Assembly (NCBI GenBank): GCA_942493335.1
Contig: OW818693.1
Coordinates: 434,001 to 498,000, forward strand
Direction: 5' to 3'
Length of the DNA stretch: 64,000 nt
Source: JAEWSN01 sp942493335
Lineage (GTDB): Bacteria > Bacillota > Clostridia > DSM-8532
The notes beneath the pieces were generated by a model, which was not told where the DNA came from, searched no databases, and saw only the letters and a program-made list of their open reading frames with translations. Made by a program: the position numbers and the translations under genes. Below are positions 7,519 to 17,082 of the stretch, in pieces; position 1 is the first letter of the stretch, and every line of letters starts with the position of its first letter.

Positions 7519-8808
7519 ATGGATTGGTTCGAACCCGATGCCGCCACGCCGGAACGTGAGAAAAAGCTGTTGCGTCGCAACTGGATCCGCTGGGCCCTGC
7601 TCGTCGGCGCCGGTTTTTTCTATACCTGGTTCTACGGGGGATTCTTGTCGTTCACGATGCTGTCCGTCATCATCGCCCTGCCTTTTGTCTCACTGGCTGC
7701 GAGCATTGCGAACCTTTTCTTCTTCAGGATCAGCGAGAATTTGAGCGAGCGCATCTTCGTGAAAGGGGACGCCGCAAGATACCGGCTTCTGCTTGGCAAC
7801 GAAGGGTTTCTGCCCATTCCTTACCTCACCGTCACCATGTACCTCGAAGGACGAATTCTCTGCAATGACATGAAAAGCATGCAGATATCAATGATGCCGT
7901 TCGCCAAACGGGAGTATGTTTATGAGATGCCACTGCATTATCGGGGTCGCTACAGTGTCGGCGTGCGTAGCATCCTGTTCCGTGATTTCCTCGGCATGTT
8001 TGTCATCCGGCACAGACCGCTGGAACGAAAAAGCATTCTGGTGAAGCCACGCATCCGTTTCATCACGCACAAGCAGATTCCCGCAGCCATGGTATCCGAG
8101 GGCAATGTGCTCGCCGGTCTGTTCGAATCGGGCAATGACGAAATGATCGACATCCGCAAATATGTGCCGGGAGACAGTCTGCGCAAGATGCACTGGAAGT
8201 TGACGGCGAAGACCGGAAATCCCATGGTGCGCGACATGCGGAACGAGCTGGACAATGACATCCTTCTGCTGCTGGATGTGGGAAAAGCGCCCGAACAGAC
8301 GGAAGCCACCCTGCTTGAGGAGGATTGCCTGATCGAGGAAACCGTTTCCCAGGCCCAATACCTTCTGTCACGCGGCATGCCCGCCCGCCTATGTTTCTGG
8401 CGTGAGGAACCCGTCGTGCTGCGTGCCATCGCACCCGGCGACTTTTTGAAGGTCTATGATCTGCTTTCAGAAGTGAAATTCAATCAGGAAAGCCAGTTTG
8501 AGGACGTGGTGGACAATTTTCTCGATGCGGGGGTTCACCGCAGCCTGGTCTATCTGTTCACCGTGCGCCTGACGAATGCCATCATCGAAAAAGCCATCGC
8601 GATGCGGTACAGGGGATATGACATGGAACTGTTCTACCTCAATGAACCGGAAGCTGCTCCCGGCGTTGCACATGCCACGGCTGCCAGCATCCAGGAACAG
8701 ATGTCCCGGAACGGCATCCGCCTGCGCAAGCTGACACCCGAGCAGCCTGCGCCTTCAAAACCGTTGCAGGAAACACATGCAGGCGGCATGGCGGAGGCAT
8801 TGGCATGA
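7519..8808 (+). CDS. DUF58 domain membrane protein
   Basis: The ATG at 7519 is preceded by GGAGAGG at 7504-7510; a GTG at 7510 lies inside that site and is less likely. The product has 429 residues. Two hydrophobic segments near the N-terminus (residues about 22-70) anchor it. The DUF58 core (VWA-like fold) carries the signature GDSLRKMHWKLTAKTGNPMVRDM. DUF58 proteins partner with MoxR ATPases; their biochemical role is not established. The stop overlaps the start of the transglutaminase gene by 4 bases (ATGA), so the two are translationally coupled. Confidence 0.92.
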   Translation: MDWFEPDAATPEREKKLLRRNWIRWALLVGAGFFYTWFYGGFLSFTMLSVIIALPFVSLAASIANLFFFRISENLSERIFVKGDAARYRLLLGNEGFLPIPYLTVTMYLEGRILCNDMKSMQISMMPFAKREYVYEMPLHYRGRYSVGVRSILFRDFLGMFVIRHRPLERKSILVKPRIRFITHKQIPAAMVSEGNVLAGLFESGNDEMIDIRKYVPGDSLRKMHWKLTAKTGNPMVRDMRNELDNDILLLLDVGKAPEQTEATLLEEDCLIEETVSQAQYLLSRGMPARLCFWREEPVVLRAIAPGDFLKVYDLLSEVKFNQESQFEDVVDNFLDAGVHRSLVYLFTVRLTNAIIEKAIAMRYRGYDMELFYLNEPEAAPGVAHATAASIQEQMSRNGIRLRKLTPEQPAPSKPLQETHAGGMAEALA

Positions 8809-11516
8809 GTTTGCGAAACGGGGAAACGCTGCGTTTGGGAAAAAAATGGCCGGATTTCGTCATTGACACGGGCGTCAGTCTTCTTTACATCCTGCTATGC
8901 ATGCTTCCGCTGACCAACATTCTGCTCTCGCCGGTTCCTTTTCTCAATTATGCCCTGCCAGCCCTGGCCATGTATGGGGCGTTGCGGCTGCTGACCGGTT
9001 CAAAACCGGGCCGTATCGCCGGCATCTGCCTTGCCGTACCTGTCATTCTGGTTTTTCTGTTCCTTCTGCTGGACAAGGGGACGGCACACAAGGCCTTTGT
9101 CGGTTGGATGTCCGAACTCGGCCGGGCCTTCGAAAAACTGTATTTCTTCGAGCCACTGGCCGATACCCGATATGAAGTGTTCCAGCAGCCCATCGTACTG
9201 ATGCTGACCCTGCTCACGGTCGTCGCGGTCTGGGCGTTCCATGAAAGACAATTTCTCTTTCTTCCCCTGACGGGATACACCATGGCCTGTTTTCTTCTTT
9301 CCTATGAAATGGCGGGAAAGGAAAGTCCGATACCCTTTCTGCTTTTCTGCCTCCTTTCCATCCTGTCCTATGCGGGAAGCGTTCACGACCGTCGCAGGAA
9401 ATCCGGTGTCGACCATGGGGATGCCAGTCTTGGGAAAACCATGATGATGGCGGTTCCCATCGCCATTCTCACCTTGCTGGTCACCCTGATGATGCCGAAG
9501 CAGGATCAGCCCCTGCGCTGGAAGTGGCTGGATGAAAAGTTCAATCAGGTCTATACACGCATCGAGCAGAAATTCACGCACACCGACACCGAGTTCTTCA
9601 GTCTCACCGCAACCGGTTTCAGCGGCCGGGAACACCTGCTGGGTGGGCGTGTCCGGCCATCCAACACCTTCGTCATGGAAGTGAAGGCGGATCGCCGTGC
9701 CTATCTGCGCGGCGCAGCCTACCAGACGTATACCGGAACTTCATGGATGACGGCGGACCCGTCCTTTGACTACCAGCTCGAAAGTCAGCCGGAGTCTTCT
9801 CAGGATCTGGATGAAACCGGCACCCTCTTCACCATGGTGCCGCCTGATTTCCTGTTCAGGACCGATGATGGGGATGCAGAGCCCGCGTCGGCGGATTCCG
9901 GGAATGCTGCCGCCGCGACAGCAAGGTATCCGCTGGACAACCAGCGTCCGCTTTATCAGGACAAGGATCAGGCGGATCTTCTCATCAAATTCTCCGAAGG
10001 CAAGCTGACCGACCTTCTCTTTCCGTCCCTGTCCATGACAGTCACCTACAAGAACATGACGACACGTACCGTCATGGCTCCGTTGAAGACCATCCTTCCG
10101 GTGAAGCAAAACAGTGACGTTCTTCCGGTGGTTGAGAACACGCGGGCTGTCATGCTGGCGCCGTCCTTCCTTTCCAACGGTTCCCAATACACGCTGAACT
10201 ATCGCCAACCGATGTATGGGGACGAAATCCTCCAGAAACTGCTTCCGTTATCCCATGCAGGGCTTTATGACGATGCACTGCGCTCCTATCTGCAGACCTG
10301 GGGCTATCTGACGGAAACCACGTTGGATGGTGCGGTCGATCAAAATGCGGTATTGGTCACAAACCGAATTGTGGCGCCAAACATCGTGGATGAGAATGGC
10401 AAACAGATCCCGAATCGGGATTTGGACCTTTTGACGAGTTTCGTGCGCTCCAATCCGGATCCGACCCTGACGCCGAGTTATCAGAAACTCCAGGCCGTCA
10501 GCCAGAGGGCCGGCGACATCCGCCGGAAATACACGACATTGCCTGAAAGCATCACGGGCAGGACCCGCGCGTTCGCCGATACGATCGTGGCCGGCCAGAC
10601 ATCCGACTACGGAAAAGTCATCGCAATCCGGAATGCTTTGCGGGAGCTGTTCCCGTATACCCTCGTAACGCCAAGGCTTCCCGAGAACATGGATTTTGTC
10701 GACTGGTTCCTGTTCGAGCAGAAAAGCGGTTACTGCACCTCCTTCGCGACGACCATGACGGTCCTGTGCCGTGCGGTCGGCATTCCGTCGCGTTATGTGG
10801 AAGGATATGTCCTTCCGGACAAGGATAAAAAGGAAACCACCTTCAAAGTGACAAACAAGTACGCGCATGCCTGGACGGAAGTATATCTGGAAGGTTTCGG
10901 ATGGCTCTCCTTCGAACCGACACCCGGGTATGCGGATGCCACCGACTTCCTTGCCCAGTCTTCCGTGGACATGTCCGGTCTCGTCGGCTCTGCCGGCATG
11001 TCGGACATGGAGGAACTGATGCGCCGGTATGCAGAAAACCGGGACGGTGGGGAGTCAGATCCGGGTGCGTTCGTCCCTTTCAACGAGCACGAACCCATTC
11101 CACCGCTTACACTTGCCCTTTTCATCCTCGGTGGAATGCTCGCGCTTCTGATTCTTCTGAACAGCGGCTCGATGATTCTTCAGTCCGTCCGCCTCGGCAG
11201 AACACCAGGCCGGCGGCAGATCGTCCTGCGTTATCTGCGGATGTTGAAATGGCTGGAACTTGCAGGGATGAAACTGGAGACGGGGGAGAGCCTGCCCGAA
11301 TTCTCCGCCCGGGTGGACAACGAGTACTATTTCCCGGAAACCTCGTTCCATGCGCTTTCCGAACTGTTCGGACGCGTACGGTATGGCGCGAAGGAGCCTT
11401 CGCACGCGGAAGTTCGCCTGATGAAAGCCATGTCGCGGGAACTCCATGGACAAGTCGTCCGGGAAATCGGTGTCCGGCGTTTTATGCCGCTGCGTCATCT
11501 GATTCTGGGGATCTGA
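8805..11516 (+). CDS. Transglutaminase-like membrane protein (DUF3488/TgpA type)
   Basis: A 903-residue protein with about six membrane helices in the first 225 residues, a long extracytoplasmic region, and one more helix near residues 765-790 followed by a cytoplasmic tail. The transglutaminase core is clear: cysteine 644 in GYCTSFATTM, histidine 688 in YAHAWTEVY, and acidic residue E704 in FEPTPGY as the probable third triad member. Such proteins are encoded with MoxR and DUF58 and resemble TgpA; they probably act on the cell envelope, as a protease or cross-linking enzyme, but no substrate is known. Third gene of the operon, overlapping DUF58 by ATGA. Confidence 0.92.
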   Translation: MSLRNGETLRLGKKWPDFVIDTGVSLLYILLCMLPLTNILLSPVPFLNYALPALAMYGALRLLTGSKPGRIAGICLAVPVILVFLFLLLDKGTAHKAFVGWMSELGRAFEKLYFFEPLADTRYEVFQQPIVLMLTLLTVVAVWAFHERQFLFLPLTGYTMACFLLSYEMAGKESPIPFLLFCLLSILSYAGSVHDRRRKSGVDHGDASLGKTMMMAVPIAILTLLVTLMMPKQDQPLRWKWLDEKFNQVYTRIEQKFTHTDTEFFSLTATGFSGREHLLGGRVRPSNTFVMEVKADRRAYLRGAAYQTYTGTSWMTADPSFDYQLESQPESSQDLDETGTLFTMVPPDFLFRTDDGDAEPASADSGNAAAATARYPLDNQRPLYQDKDQADLLIKFSEGKLTDLLFPSLSMTVTYKNMTTRTVMAPLKTILPVKQNSDVLPVVENTRAVMLAPSFLSNGSQYTLNYRQPMYGDEILQKLLPLSHAGLYDDALRSYLQTWGYLTETTLDGAVDQNAVLVTNRIVAPNIVDENGKQIPNRDLDLLTSFVRSNPDPTLTPSYQKLQAVSQRAGDIRRKYTTLPESITGRTRAFADTIVAGQTSDYGKVIAIRNALRELFPYTLVTPRLPENMDFVDWFLFEQKSGYCTSFATTMTVLCRAVGIPSRYVEGYVLPDKDKKETTFKVTNKYAHAWTEVYLEGFGWLSFEPTPGYADATDFLAQSSVDMSGLVGSAGMSDMEELMRRYAENRDGGESDPGAFVPFNEHEPIPPLTLALFILGGMLALLILLNSGSMILQSVRLGRTPGRRQIVLRYLRMLKWLELAGMKLETGESLPEFSARVDNEYYFPETSFHALSELFGRVRYGAKEPSHAEVRLMKAMSRELHGQVVREIGVRRFMPLRHLILGI

Positions 11517-11602
11517 GGCTTCATAGGCATCCTGCTTCCGCCATGTCTTCCTGTTCGATGCTGCGTGTTTCCGTTCCGATCTTGTCCGTCAGCGCGCCCA
11601 AT

Positions 11603-11632
11603 TTGACACATTGCCCCCAATTCCGGTAAAAT
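11603..11632 (+). promoter_or_regulatory. typA promoter
   Basis: A consensus TTGACA (11603-11608) and TAAAAT (11627-11632) with 18-base spacing, about 80 bases upstream of typA. Confidence 0.75.
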
Positions 11633-11714
11633 GAAACGTCGGGGCGACGGAAGGACACAACTACGGAGATTGACAGCCGTCCACGGGTAGCCAGCAGACA
11701 GAAGGGTGATAACT

Positions 11715-13544
11715 GTGAATACCATTAGGGAGAACATCCGAAATGTAGCCATCATCGCACACGTCGACCACGGCAAGACGACTCTTGTTGACATGCTCCT
11801 CCGCCAGAGCGGTGTATTCCGTTCCAATGAGAAGCTCACTGAACGTGTCATGGACTCCAACGACCTTGAACGGGAGAAAGGCATCACCATTCTCTCGAAA
11901 AATACAGCCGTCCAGTACGGCGAAACCCGCATCAACATTGTTGATACACCCGGCCATGCCGATTTCGGCGGCGAAGTGGAGCGCGTCCTGAAGATGGTGG
12001 ACGGCGTGCTTCTGCTTGTCGATGCGTTCGAAGGCGCCATGCCGCAGACGCGTTTCGTTCTTCGCAAGGCGTTGGCCCTGCACCTGAAGCCCATCGTGGT
12101 CATCAACAAGATCGACCGCAAGGACGCACGCCCGGATGAAGTCATCAACGAGATCTTCGACCTGTTCGTGGAACTGGGCGCCGATGATGATGCGCTTGAT
12201 TTCCCTGTCGTTTATGCCTCCTCCCGGGAAGGGTACGCAATGAACAACCTCGACGAGCCGAGGGACAACCTCCTTCCGCTGTTCGAGTGCATCATGAAGA
12301 ACGTTCCGCCACCGGAAGGCAAGCCTGCCGCTCCTTTGCAGTTCCTTGTCTCTTCCCTTGAATACGACAACTTCATCGGCCGCATCGCGGTCGGACGTGT
12401 CGAACGCGGCACCATCCGCCGGGATCAGCAGGCCGTCGTCATGAAGCGCGACGGAACCCAGCAGAACGTCAAGATCAACGTCCTGCAGTCGTTTTCCGGA
12501 CTGAAGCACGTTGACGTCCAGGAAGCTTCCATCGGGGAAATCATCTGTGTTTCCGGTATCGGGGACATCACCATCGGCGAGACCATCTGCGACAGGGAAT
12601 GTCCGGAAGCCATCCCGTTTGTCGATATCGATGAGCCGACCATTTCCATGCAGTTCATGGTCAACAACAGCCCGTTTGCCGGACGCGAGGGTCAGTTCGT
12701 GACTTCCCGCCACCTGCGCGACAGGTTGTTCCGTGAAGTCGAAACCAATGTCTCCATGCGTGTCGAGGAAACCGATTCGGCGGACTGCTTCAAGGTTTCC
12801 GGACGCGGCGAGTTGCACCTGTCTGTCCTGATCGAGACCATGCGCCGCCAGGGGTATGAATTCCAGGTCTCCAAGCCGGAAGTCATCACCATTCAGCAGA
12901 ACGGTGAAACCTATGAGCCGATGGAACACCTGGTTGTGGACGTACCGGAAGAATATGTCGGTGCCATCATGGAGAAACTCGGAACGCGCAAAGCGGAAAT
13001 GACCAACATGCATAACGCCAATCTCGGCTACACGCGTCTGGACTTCATCATCCCGGCCCGCGGACTGATCGGCTACCGCACCGAGTTCATGACCGATACC
13101 CGCGGAAACGGCACAATGAACCACATTTTCCATGGTCATGAAGCATGGAAGGGTGAAATCAAGAACCGCCTCCGCGGCTCCATCTGCGCATGGGAAGCCG
13201 GCGATTCCGTCGCCTACGGCCTTTTCAACGCGCAGGATCGCGGTTCCCTCTTCATCGGCGCCGGTGTCTCCGTTTACGAGGGCATGGTGGTCGGCGAGAG
13301 TTCCCGCGGAGAAGACATCACCATCAACGTCTGCAAACGCAAGCAAATGACCAACATGCGCGCATCCGGTTCGGACGAGGCGCTTCGCCTGGTTCCTCCG
13401 ATCAACATGAGCCTCGAGCAGTGCATGGAATTCATTGCAGACGATGAACTTGTCGAAATCACGCCGAAATCCATTCGTATCCGCAAGAAGCTGCTGGATT
13501 CGGAAATGCGTGCGAAGTTGAAGAGCCGCGAAAAGAAAATCTAA
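11715..13544 (+). CDS. typA: Ribosome-associated GTPase TypA/BipA
   Basis: A translational GTPase of 609 residues from the GTG at 11715, which has GAAGGG 8 bases upstream; the GTG at 11706 lies within that site. The G1 loop is AHVDHGKTT, the switch motif G3 is DTPGHADF and G4 is NKIDR. Domain order is G domain, beta-barrel, EF-G III and V-like domains, and the BipA-specific C-terminal domain (VYEGMVVGE; KRKQMTNMRASGSDE). BipA binds 70S ribosomes and helps large-subunit assembly and growth under stress such as cold. It has its own promoter and is followed after about 120 bases by mltG. Confidence 0.97.
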   Translation: MNTIRENIRNVAIIAHVDHGKTTLVDMLLRQSGVFRSNEKLTERVMDSNDLEREKGITILSKNTAVQYGETRINIVDTPGHADFGGEVERVLKMVDGVLLLVDAFEGAMPQTRFVLRKALALHLKPIVVINKIDRKDARPDEVINEIFDLFVELGADDDALDFPVVYASSREGYAMNNLDEPRDNLLPLFECIMKNVPPPEGKPAAPLQFLVSSLEYDNFIGRIAVGRVERGTIRRDQQAVVMKRDGTQQNVKINVLQSFSGLKHVDVQEASIGEIICVSGIGDITIGETICDRECPEAIPFVDIDEPTISMQFMVNNSPFAGREGQFVTSRHLRDRLFREVETNVSMRVEETDSADCFKVSGRGELHLSVLIETMRRQGYEFQVSKPEVITIQQNGETYEPMEHLVVDVPEEYVGAIMEKLGTRKAEMTNMHNANLGYTRLDFIIPARGLIGYRTEFMTDTRGNGTMNHIFHGHEAWKGEIKNRLRGSICAWEAGDSVAYGLFNAQDRGSLFIGAGVSVYEGMVVGESSRGEDITINVCKRKQMTNMRASGSDEALRLVPPINMSLEQCMEFIADDELVEITPKSIRIRKKLLDSEMRAKLKSREKKI

Positions 13545-13663
13545 GGGCACGGGAGCCGGAAACGGTTCACGACGGATACGGACACACGGGGGACGCAGGC
13601 TGCGCTCCGCATAAGGAAAGCGTTTGACCGAAGTCCCCCTGAACCCGCAAACGAGGTGGAAAC

Positions 13664-14806
13664 GTGACGGGAAACAGAAACCAGGGTGTGCCGCGCAAGG
13701 CGGCCGCCCCGCAGGAACAGAAGCCAAAACGGAAAAACAGGTTCATCCTCCTGAAAGTGTTGTTGTTCATCCTTCTTTGTCTGGTCATCGGCATGTCATT
13801 CGCGCAACGTGGCTACAAGTATATCCTCGATGGGACGGCACAGGCTTCCGCGATTCCCCAGGACAGCGGAGGCATTGAGTTCACGGTGCCTTATGGCTCC
13901 AGCACGGCGGAAATCGCGTCGCTGCTGAAGGAACAGGGTTACACGGTGAATGTGCAGAAGTACGCCATCCTGTCCAAACTGATCGGGTTCGACGGTTTGT
14001 ACAAAGCGGGAAGATTCATGCTCACCAAGGACATGAACGAATACGCGCTCATGCTCAGGCTGACCGATGCCCCCCTGAAGAATCCGTCCGTCGACATCCG
14101 GATTCCGGAAGGCACGACGGTCGTCGAGCTGGCCGATATCCTGGCCGCCCAGAAGCTGATCACGAAGGAGAAGTTCCTCGCCCTCTGTGAGATGCACCTG
14201 ACACAGTTCCCCTTCCAGAAGGAACTCGTCGTGAAGGAATCCCGCAAATACCCCCTGGAAGGTTACCTGTATCCGGACACCTACAAGCTGGATGCGGGAT
14301 GGGATGAGGAAAAGCTTGTGCTTCGCATGCTGGACGAATTCAACCGCGTCTACACGGATGATGACCGGAAACGCGCGACGGAACTCGGCATGACGACGGA
14401 CGAAGTCATCACCATGGCTTCCCTCATCGAAATGGAAGCCCTGCATCCCACCGATCTGAAGAAGATCTCCTCGGTCTTCCACAACCGCCTGAAGAGCAAG
14501 GATCTGACACTGCTCCAGTCCGACACCACCATCCAGTACGCACGCGTCATGGCGGGGGAATCCCGTACAACAAGCGTATTGTACAAGGATCTGGAGATTG
14601 TGAGTCCCTACAATACCTACACAAATCCAGGGTTGCCGCCGGGCCCGATCTGTTCGCCCCGCAAGGATGCGATTCAGGCTGCCCTGTACCCGGAAGAGAC
14701 AAAAGATCTGTATTTCTTCGCCACACCCGACGGAACGAACATCTACAATGAAACTTATAACGGGCATCTGAACGACCAACAGAAATACGGGGTCAGCGGT
14801 CAGTAA
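13664..14806 (+). CDS. mltG: Endolytic transglycosylase MltG (YceG-like)
   Basis: Starts at GTG 13664 behind GAGGTGG; 380 residues. A short basic cytoplasmic tail precedes a single membrane helix (about residues 28-46). A LysM-like subdomain follows, then the YceG catalytic domain. The active-site region reads ASLIEMEAL around residues 252-260, where family members have ASIVE-x-E with a catalytic glutamate. Downstream, SDTTIQYA and YNTYTNPGLPPGPI are strongly conserved MltG motifs. MltG cuts nascent peptidoglycan strands and sets glycan length. The neighbouring trmR and U32 genes reproduce the Bacillus yrrL-yrrM-yrrN order. Confidence 0.96.
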   Translation: MTGNRNQGVPRKAAAPQEQKPKRKNRFILLKVLLFILLCLVIGMSFAQRGYKYILDGTAQASAIPQDSGGIEFTVPYGSSTAEIASLLKEQGYTVNVQKYAILSKLIGFDGLYKAGRFMLTKDMNEYALMLRLTDAPLKNPSVDIRIPEGTTVVELADILAAQKLITKEKFLALCEMHLTQFPFQKELVVKESRKYPLEGYLYPDTYKLDAGWDEEKLVLRMLDEFNRVYTDDDRKRATELGMTTDEVITMASLIEMEALHPTDLKKISSVFHNRLKSKDLTLLQSDTTIQYARVMAGESRTTSVLYKDLEIVSPYNTYTNPGLPPGPICSPRKDAIQAALYPEETKDLYFFATPDGTNIYNETYNGHLNDQQKYGVSGQ

Positions 14807-14828
14807 GATCGGCCCTGCCGGAGACAAC

Positions 14829-15476
14829 ATGCAGGATACCGGAATCCCGACACCTTTGGAAAGCTTTCTGCGCAGGACCTTGCGTCCGGCAGAAGGCTTT
14901 CCTGCCGTGATGGAGGCTTCCGCCCGCGAGCGTCACATTCCGGTCTGTCAGCCTGAAACGGCTGCATTGCTGCGTTTTCTTGTCTCCTCGAACAAACCGG
15001 CGCGCATCCTTGAAGTCGGAACAGCCATCGGTTTCTCCACGGTGCTGATGGCTGCCTGCCAGATGCCGGATGGAAGAATCGACACCATTGAAATGGATGA
15101 GTCCCGTGCCGACGAAGCGGAGTCAAATTTCAAGCAGATGGGACTTTCCGGACGCATTCATTTGCTGCGCGGTGACGCAGGGGAGATTCTTCCTTGTCTT
15201 TCCACACCTTATGATTTCATCTTCATTGATGCGGCCAAGGGCCAGTATCCTGATTATCTGGATTCCTGCATGAAACTGGTTCGGCCGGGAGGCGTTCTGG
15301 TGGCGGACAATGTCCTGTTCATGGGAATGACCGCCATGGAAGGTTTTGTACCGCACAAGCACAGAACCATTGCGGTCCGGCTCCGGCAATGCCTTGAAGA
15401 CCTGTGCCGGAATCCGGATTTCGAGACGGCAATCCTGCCTGTCGGCGATGGTGTGGCCGTTGCGTACCGGCGTTGA
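14829..15476 (+). CDS. trmR: tRNA 5-hydroxyuridine methyltransferase TrmR (O-methyltransferase family 3)
   Basis: A 215-residue SAM-dependent methyltransferase. The SAM loop is EVGTAIGFSTVLMA, followed by the acidic ribose-binding IEMDES, the metal-site region FIFIDAAKGQYPDY and ADNVLFMG. It belongs to the COMT-like family that includes Bacillus TrmR (YrrM), which methylates 5-hydroxyuridine at tRNA position 34 to 5-methoxyuridine. The next gene encodes a U32 protein like those that make the hydroxyuridine, so the pair probably forms one wobble-modification pathway. It lies 22 bases after mltG and 26 before the U32 gene, consistent with one operon. Catechol-type activity is a less likely alternative. 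Confidence 0.88.
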   Translation: MQDTGIPTPLESFLRRTLRPAEGFPAVMEASARERHIPVCQPETAALLRFLVSSNKPARILEVGTAIGFSTVLMAACQMPDGRIDTIEMDESRADEAESNFKQMGLSGRIHLLRGDAGEILPCLSTPYDFIFIDAAKGQYPDYLDSCMKLVRPGGVLVADNVLFMGMTAMEGFVPHKHRTIAVRLRQCLEDLCRNPDFETAILPVGDGVAVAYRR

Positions 15477-15502
15477 AGCAGTCAGGGACAGAAGGAGTAA
15501 GA

Positions 15503-16783
15503 ATGAGCAATCCGATTTCAAACAAACCTGCAGAAAAGCCGGAACTTCTTGCGCCTGCAGGTAATCTTGAAAAACTGAAAACCGCCCTTCGTTTTGGCGC
15601 GGACGCCGTCTATCTGGCCGGGAACCGGTTCGGGCTCCGGGCCGGCGCGGACAACTTCACACGGGAGGAAATGGCGGACGGAATTGCATATGCCCATGCC
15701 CGCGGACGGAAGGTTTATCTGGCCATCAACATTATTGCCCATAACGAGGATCTCACGGGCCTTCCCGCGTATCTGGCGGAAGCGCTGGCTTGTCGGCCCG
15801 ACGCCGTCATTGTGGCGGATCCAGGAGTCATGTCCCTGGTGAAGGAGGCCGACCCGGAAATGCCCATCCATCTCAGTACACAGGCGAATGCAACCAACAC
15901 CGCTTCCGCGCGTTTCTGGCATCAGGCTGGTGTGAAACGCATCGTTCTGGCCCGTGAACTGTCCCTCTCCGAAATCGCGGGCATTCGGAAGGACACACCG
16001 GAAAGTCTTGAACTTGAAGTGTTTGTCCACGGGGCAATGTGCATGTCCTACTCGGGACGATGCATGCTGAGCCATTATCTGACCGGACGCGATGCGAACC
16101 GGGGCGATTGTGCGCAGCCCTGTCGCTGGAAATACGGAGTGGTGGAGGAGAAACGGCCCGGCGAGGTCTTCCCGGTGGTCGAGGACGAGCGGGGGACCTA
16201 CCTGTTCAACTCCAGGGATCTTCGTCTTCTGCGCCGGATTCCCGAACTGATGGCAGCCGGTGTCGGGAGTTTCAAAATTGAAGGACGCATGAAGAGCGCT
16301 TTTTATGCGGCCACGGTGGTCAAGGCTTATCGGGAGGCCATTGATGCTGCCTGGACCGGGGAGTGGCGGATATCGGACGTCGAGCGGTGGGAACGGGAAG
16401 TCTCCTCCGTCAGCAACCGCGGCTTTACGGAAGGCTTTATGGACGGTGTAACCGGCCCGGAAGCTCAGAAGTCGGAAACAGGGGGCTATGTGCGGGGCGC
16501 CGACTTTGTCGCCATCGTGCCCGACACGGCACCGGAATCCGGACAATTTGAAGGTGGATGGCGGACCCTTCTGGAACAACGGAACCGCTTTTTTGCGACG
16601 GACAGGCTGGAATGCCTGCCTCCCGAAGGTCCGGTCATTCCATTGACGATTCTGGCGCTATACGATGGCGATATGAATCCGATCGAAGTCGCACCGCATC
16701 CGCAAATGCCGCTATATGCGGATTTTTCGGTAAAGCTTCCTGCAGGTGGTTTGCTTCGGAGACCATTGTCGGAATTGGAATGA
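15503..16783 (+). CDS. trhP: U32-family protein, probable tRNA hydroxylation protein (TrhP-like)
   Basis: The ATG at 15503 follows AAGGAG; 426 residues. N-terminal PELLAPAGNLEKLKTALRFGADAVYL is the U32 TIM-barrel opening. The family signature is FKIEGRMKSAFYAATVVKAYREAID, and cysteines in VFVHGAMCMSYSGRCMLSHYL and GDCAQPCRWKY probably bind an iron-sulfur cluster. U32 proteins were once called collagenase-like peptidases, but TrhP/YrrN/YrrO are required for prephenate-dependent 5-hydroxyuridine formation at tRNA wobble U34. Bacillus has two such genes (yrrN, yrrO); here one is seen. Position directly after trmR supports the tRNA role over proteolysis. Confidence 0.87.
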   Translation: MSNPISNKPAEKPELLAPAGNLEKLKTALRFGADAVYLAGNRFGLRAGADNFTREEMADGIAYAHARGRKVYLAINIIAHNEDLTGLPAYLAEALACRPDAVIVADPGVMSLVKEADPEMPIHLSTQANATNTASARFWHQAGVKRIVLARELSLSEIAGIRKDTPESLELEVFVHGAMCMSYSGRCMLSHYLTGRDANRGDCAQPCRWKYGVVEEKRPGEVFPVVEDERGTYLFNSRDLRLLRRIPELMAAGVGSFKIEGRMKSAFYAATVVKAYREAIDAAWTGEWRISDVERWEREVSSVSNRGFTEGFMDGVTGPEAQKSETGGYVRGADFVAIVPDTAPESGQFEGGWRTLLEQRNRFFATDRLECLPPEGPVIPLTILALYDGDMNPIEVAPHPQMPLYADFSVKLPAGGLLRRPLSELE

Positions 16784-16792
16784 GCTTGTACA

Positions 16793-17082
16793 GGACAAAC
16801 CATGGCATCCAACTCATCGCCGTCCTCAAAACGACGACAGATGCAATCTGATTTGGTCACAGAAAAACACGCCGGACGCCGCTATTCGCCATCTCGAGCA
16901 GTTCCGCAGGAAATGCGGGACGCCAGCGTGGCTCAGAGCGGCTCAATTCCCCATCCCGAGTGGTTCCGAAGGAAACACGGGGCCGTAGGCAGGGGAATTG
17001 CCGGCGTTTTTCCATGCCCAAATCCGCATCTGTCTGTTTTTGCGGAGTGCTCCTCTGTTGGAAGCCATGGTTTGTCCGGGAT
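16793..17082. repeat. Composite repeat element with inverted arms (copy 1)
   Basis: Non-coding. A left arm beginning GGACAAACCATGGCATCCAA (16793-16875) is an imperfect reverse complement of a right arm ending GGAAGCCATGGTTTGTCC (about 17004-17077). Between them a motif of the form CATCTCGAGCAGTTCCGCAGG (16890 on) recurs in direct orientation as CATCCCGAGTGGTTCCGAAGG (16952 on). The segment 16948-17082 is about 80% identical to 38825-38958. Folded, the whole block could form a long hairpin. Confidence 0.75.

Noticed and set aside
16793..17082. Insertion sequence with transposase
   Set aside because: Despite inverted arms there is no transposase-like coding frame; at most a non-autonomous element.
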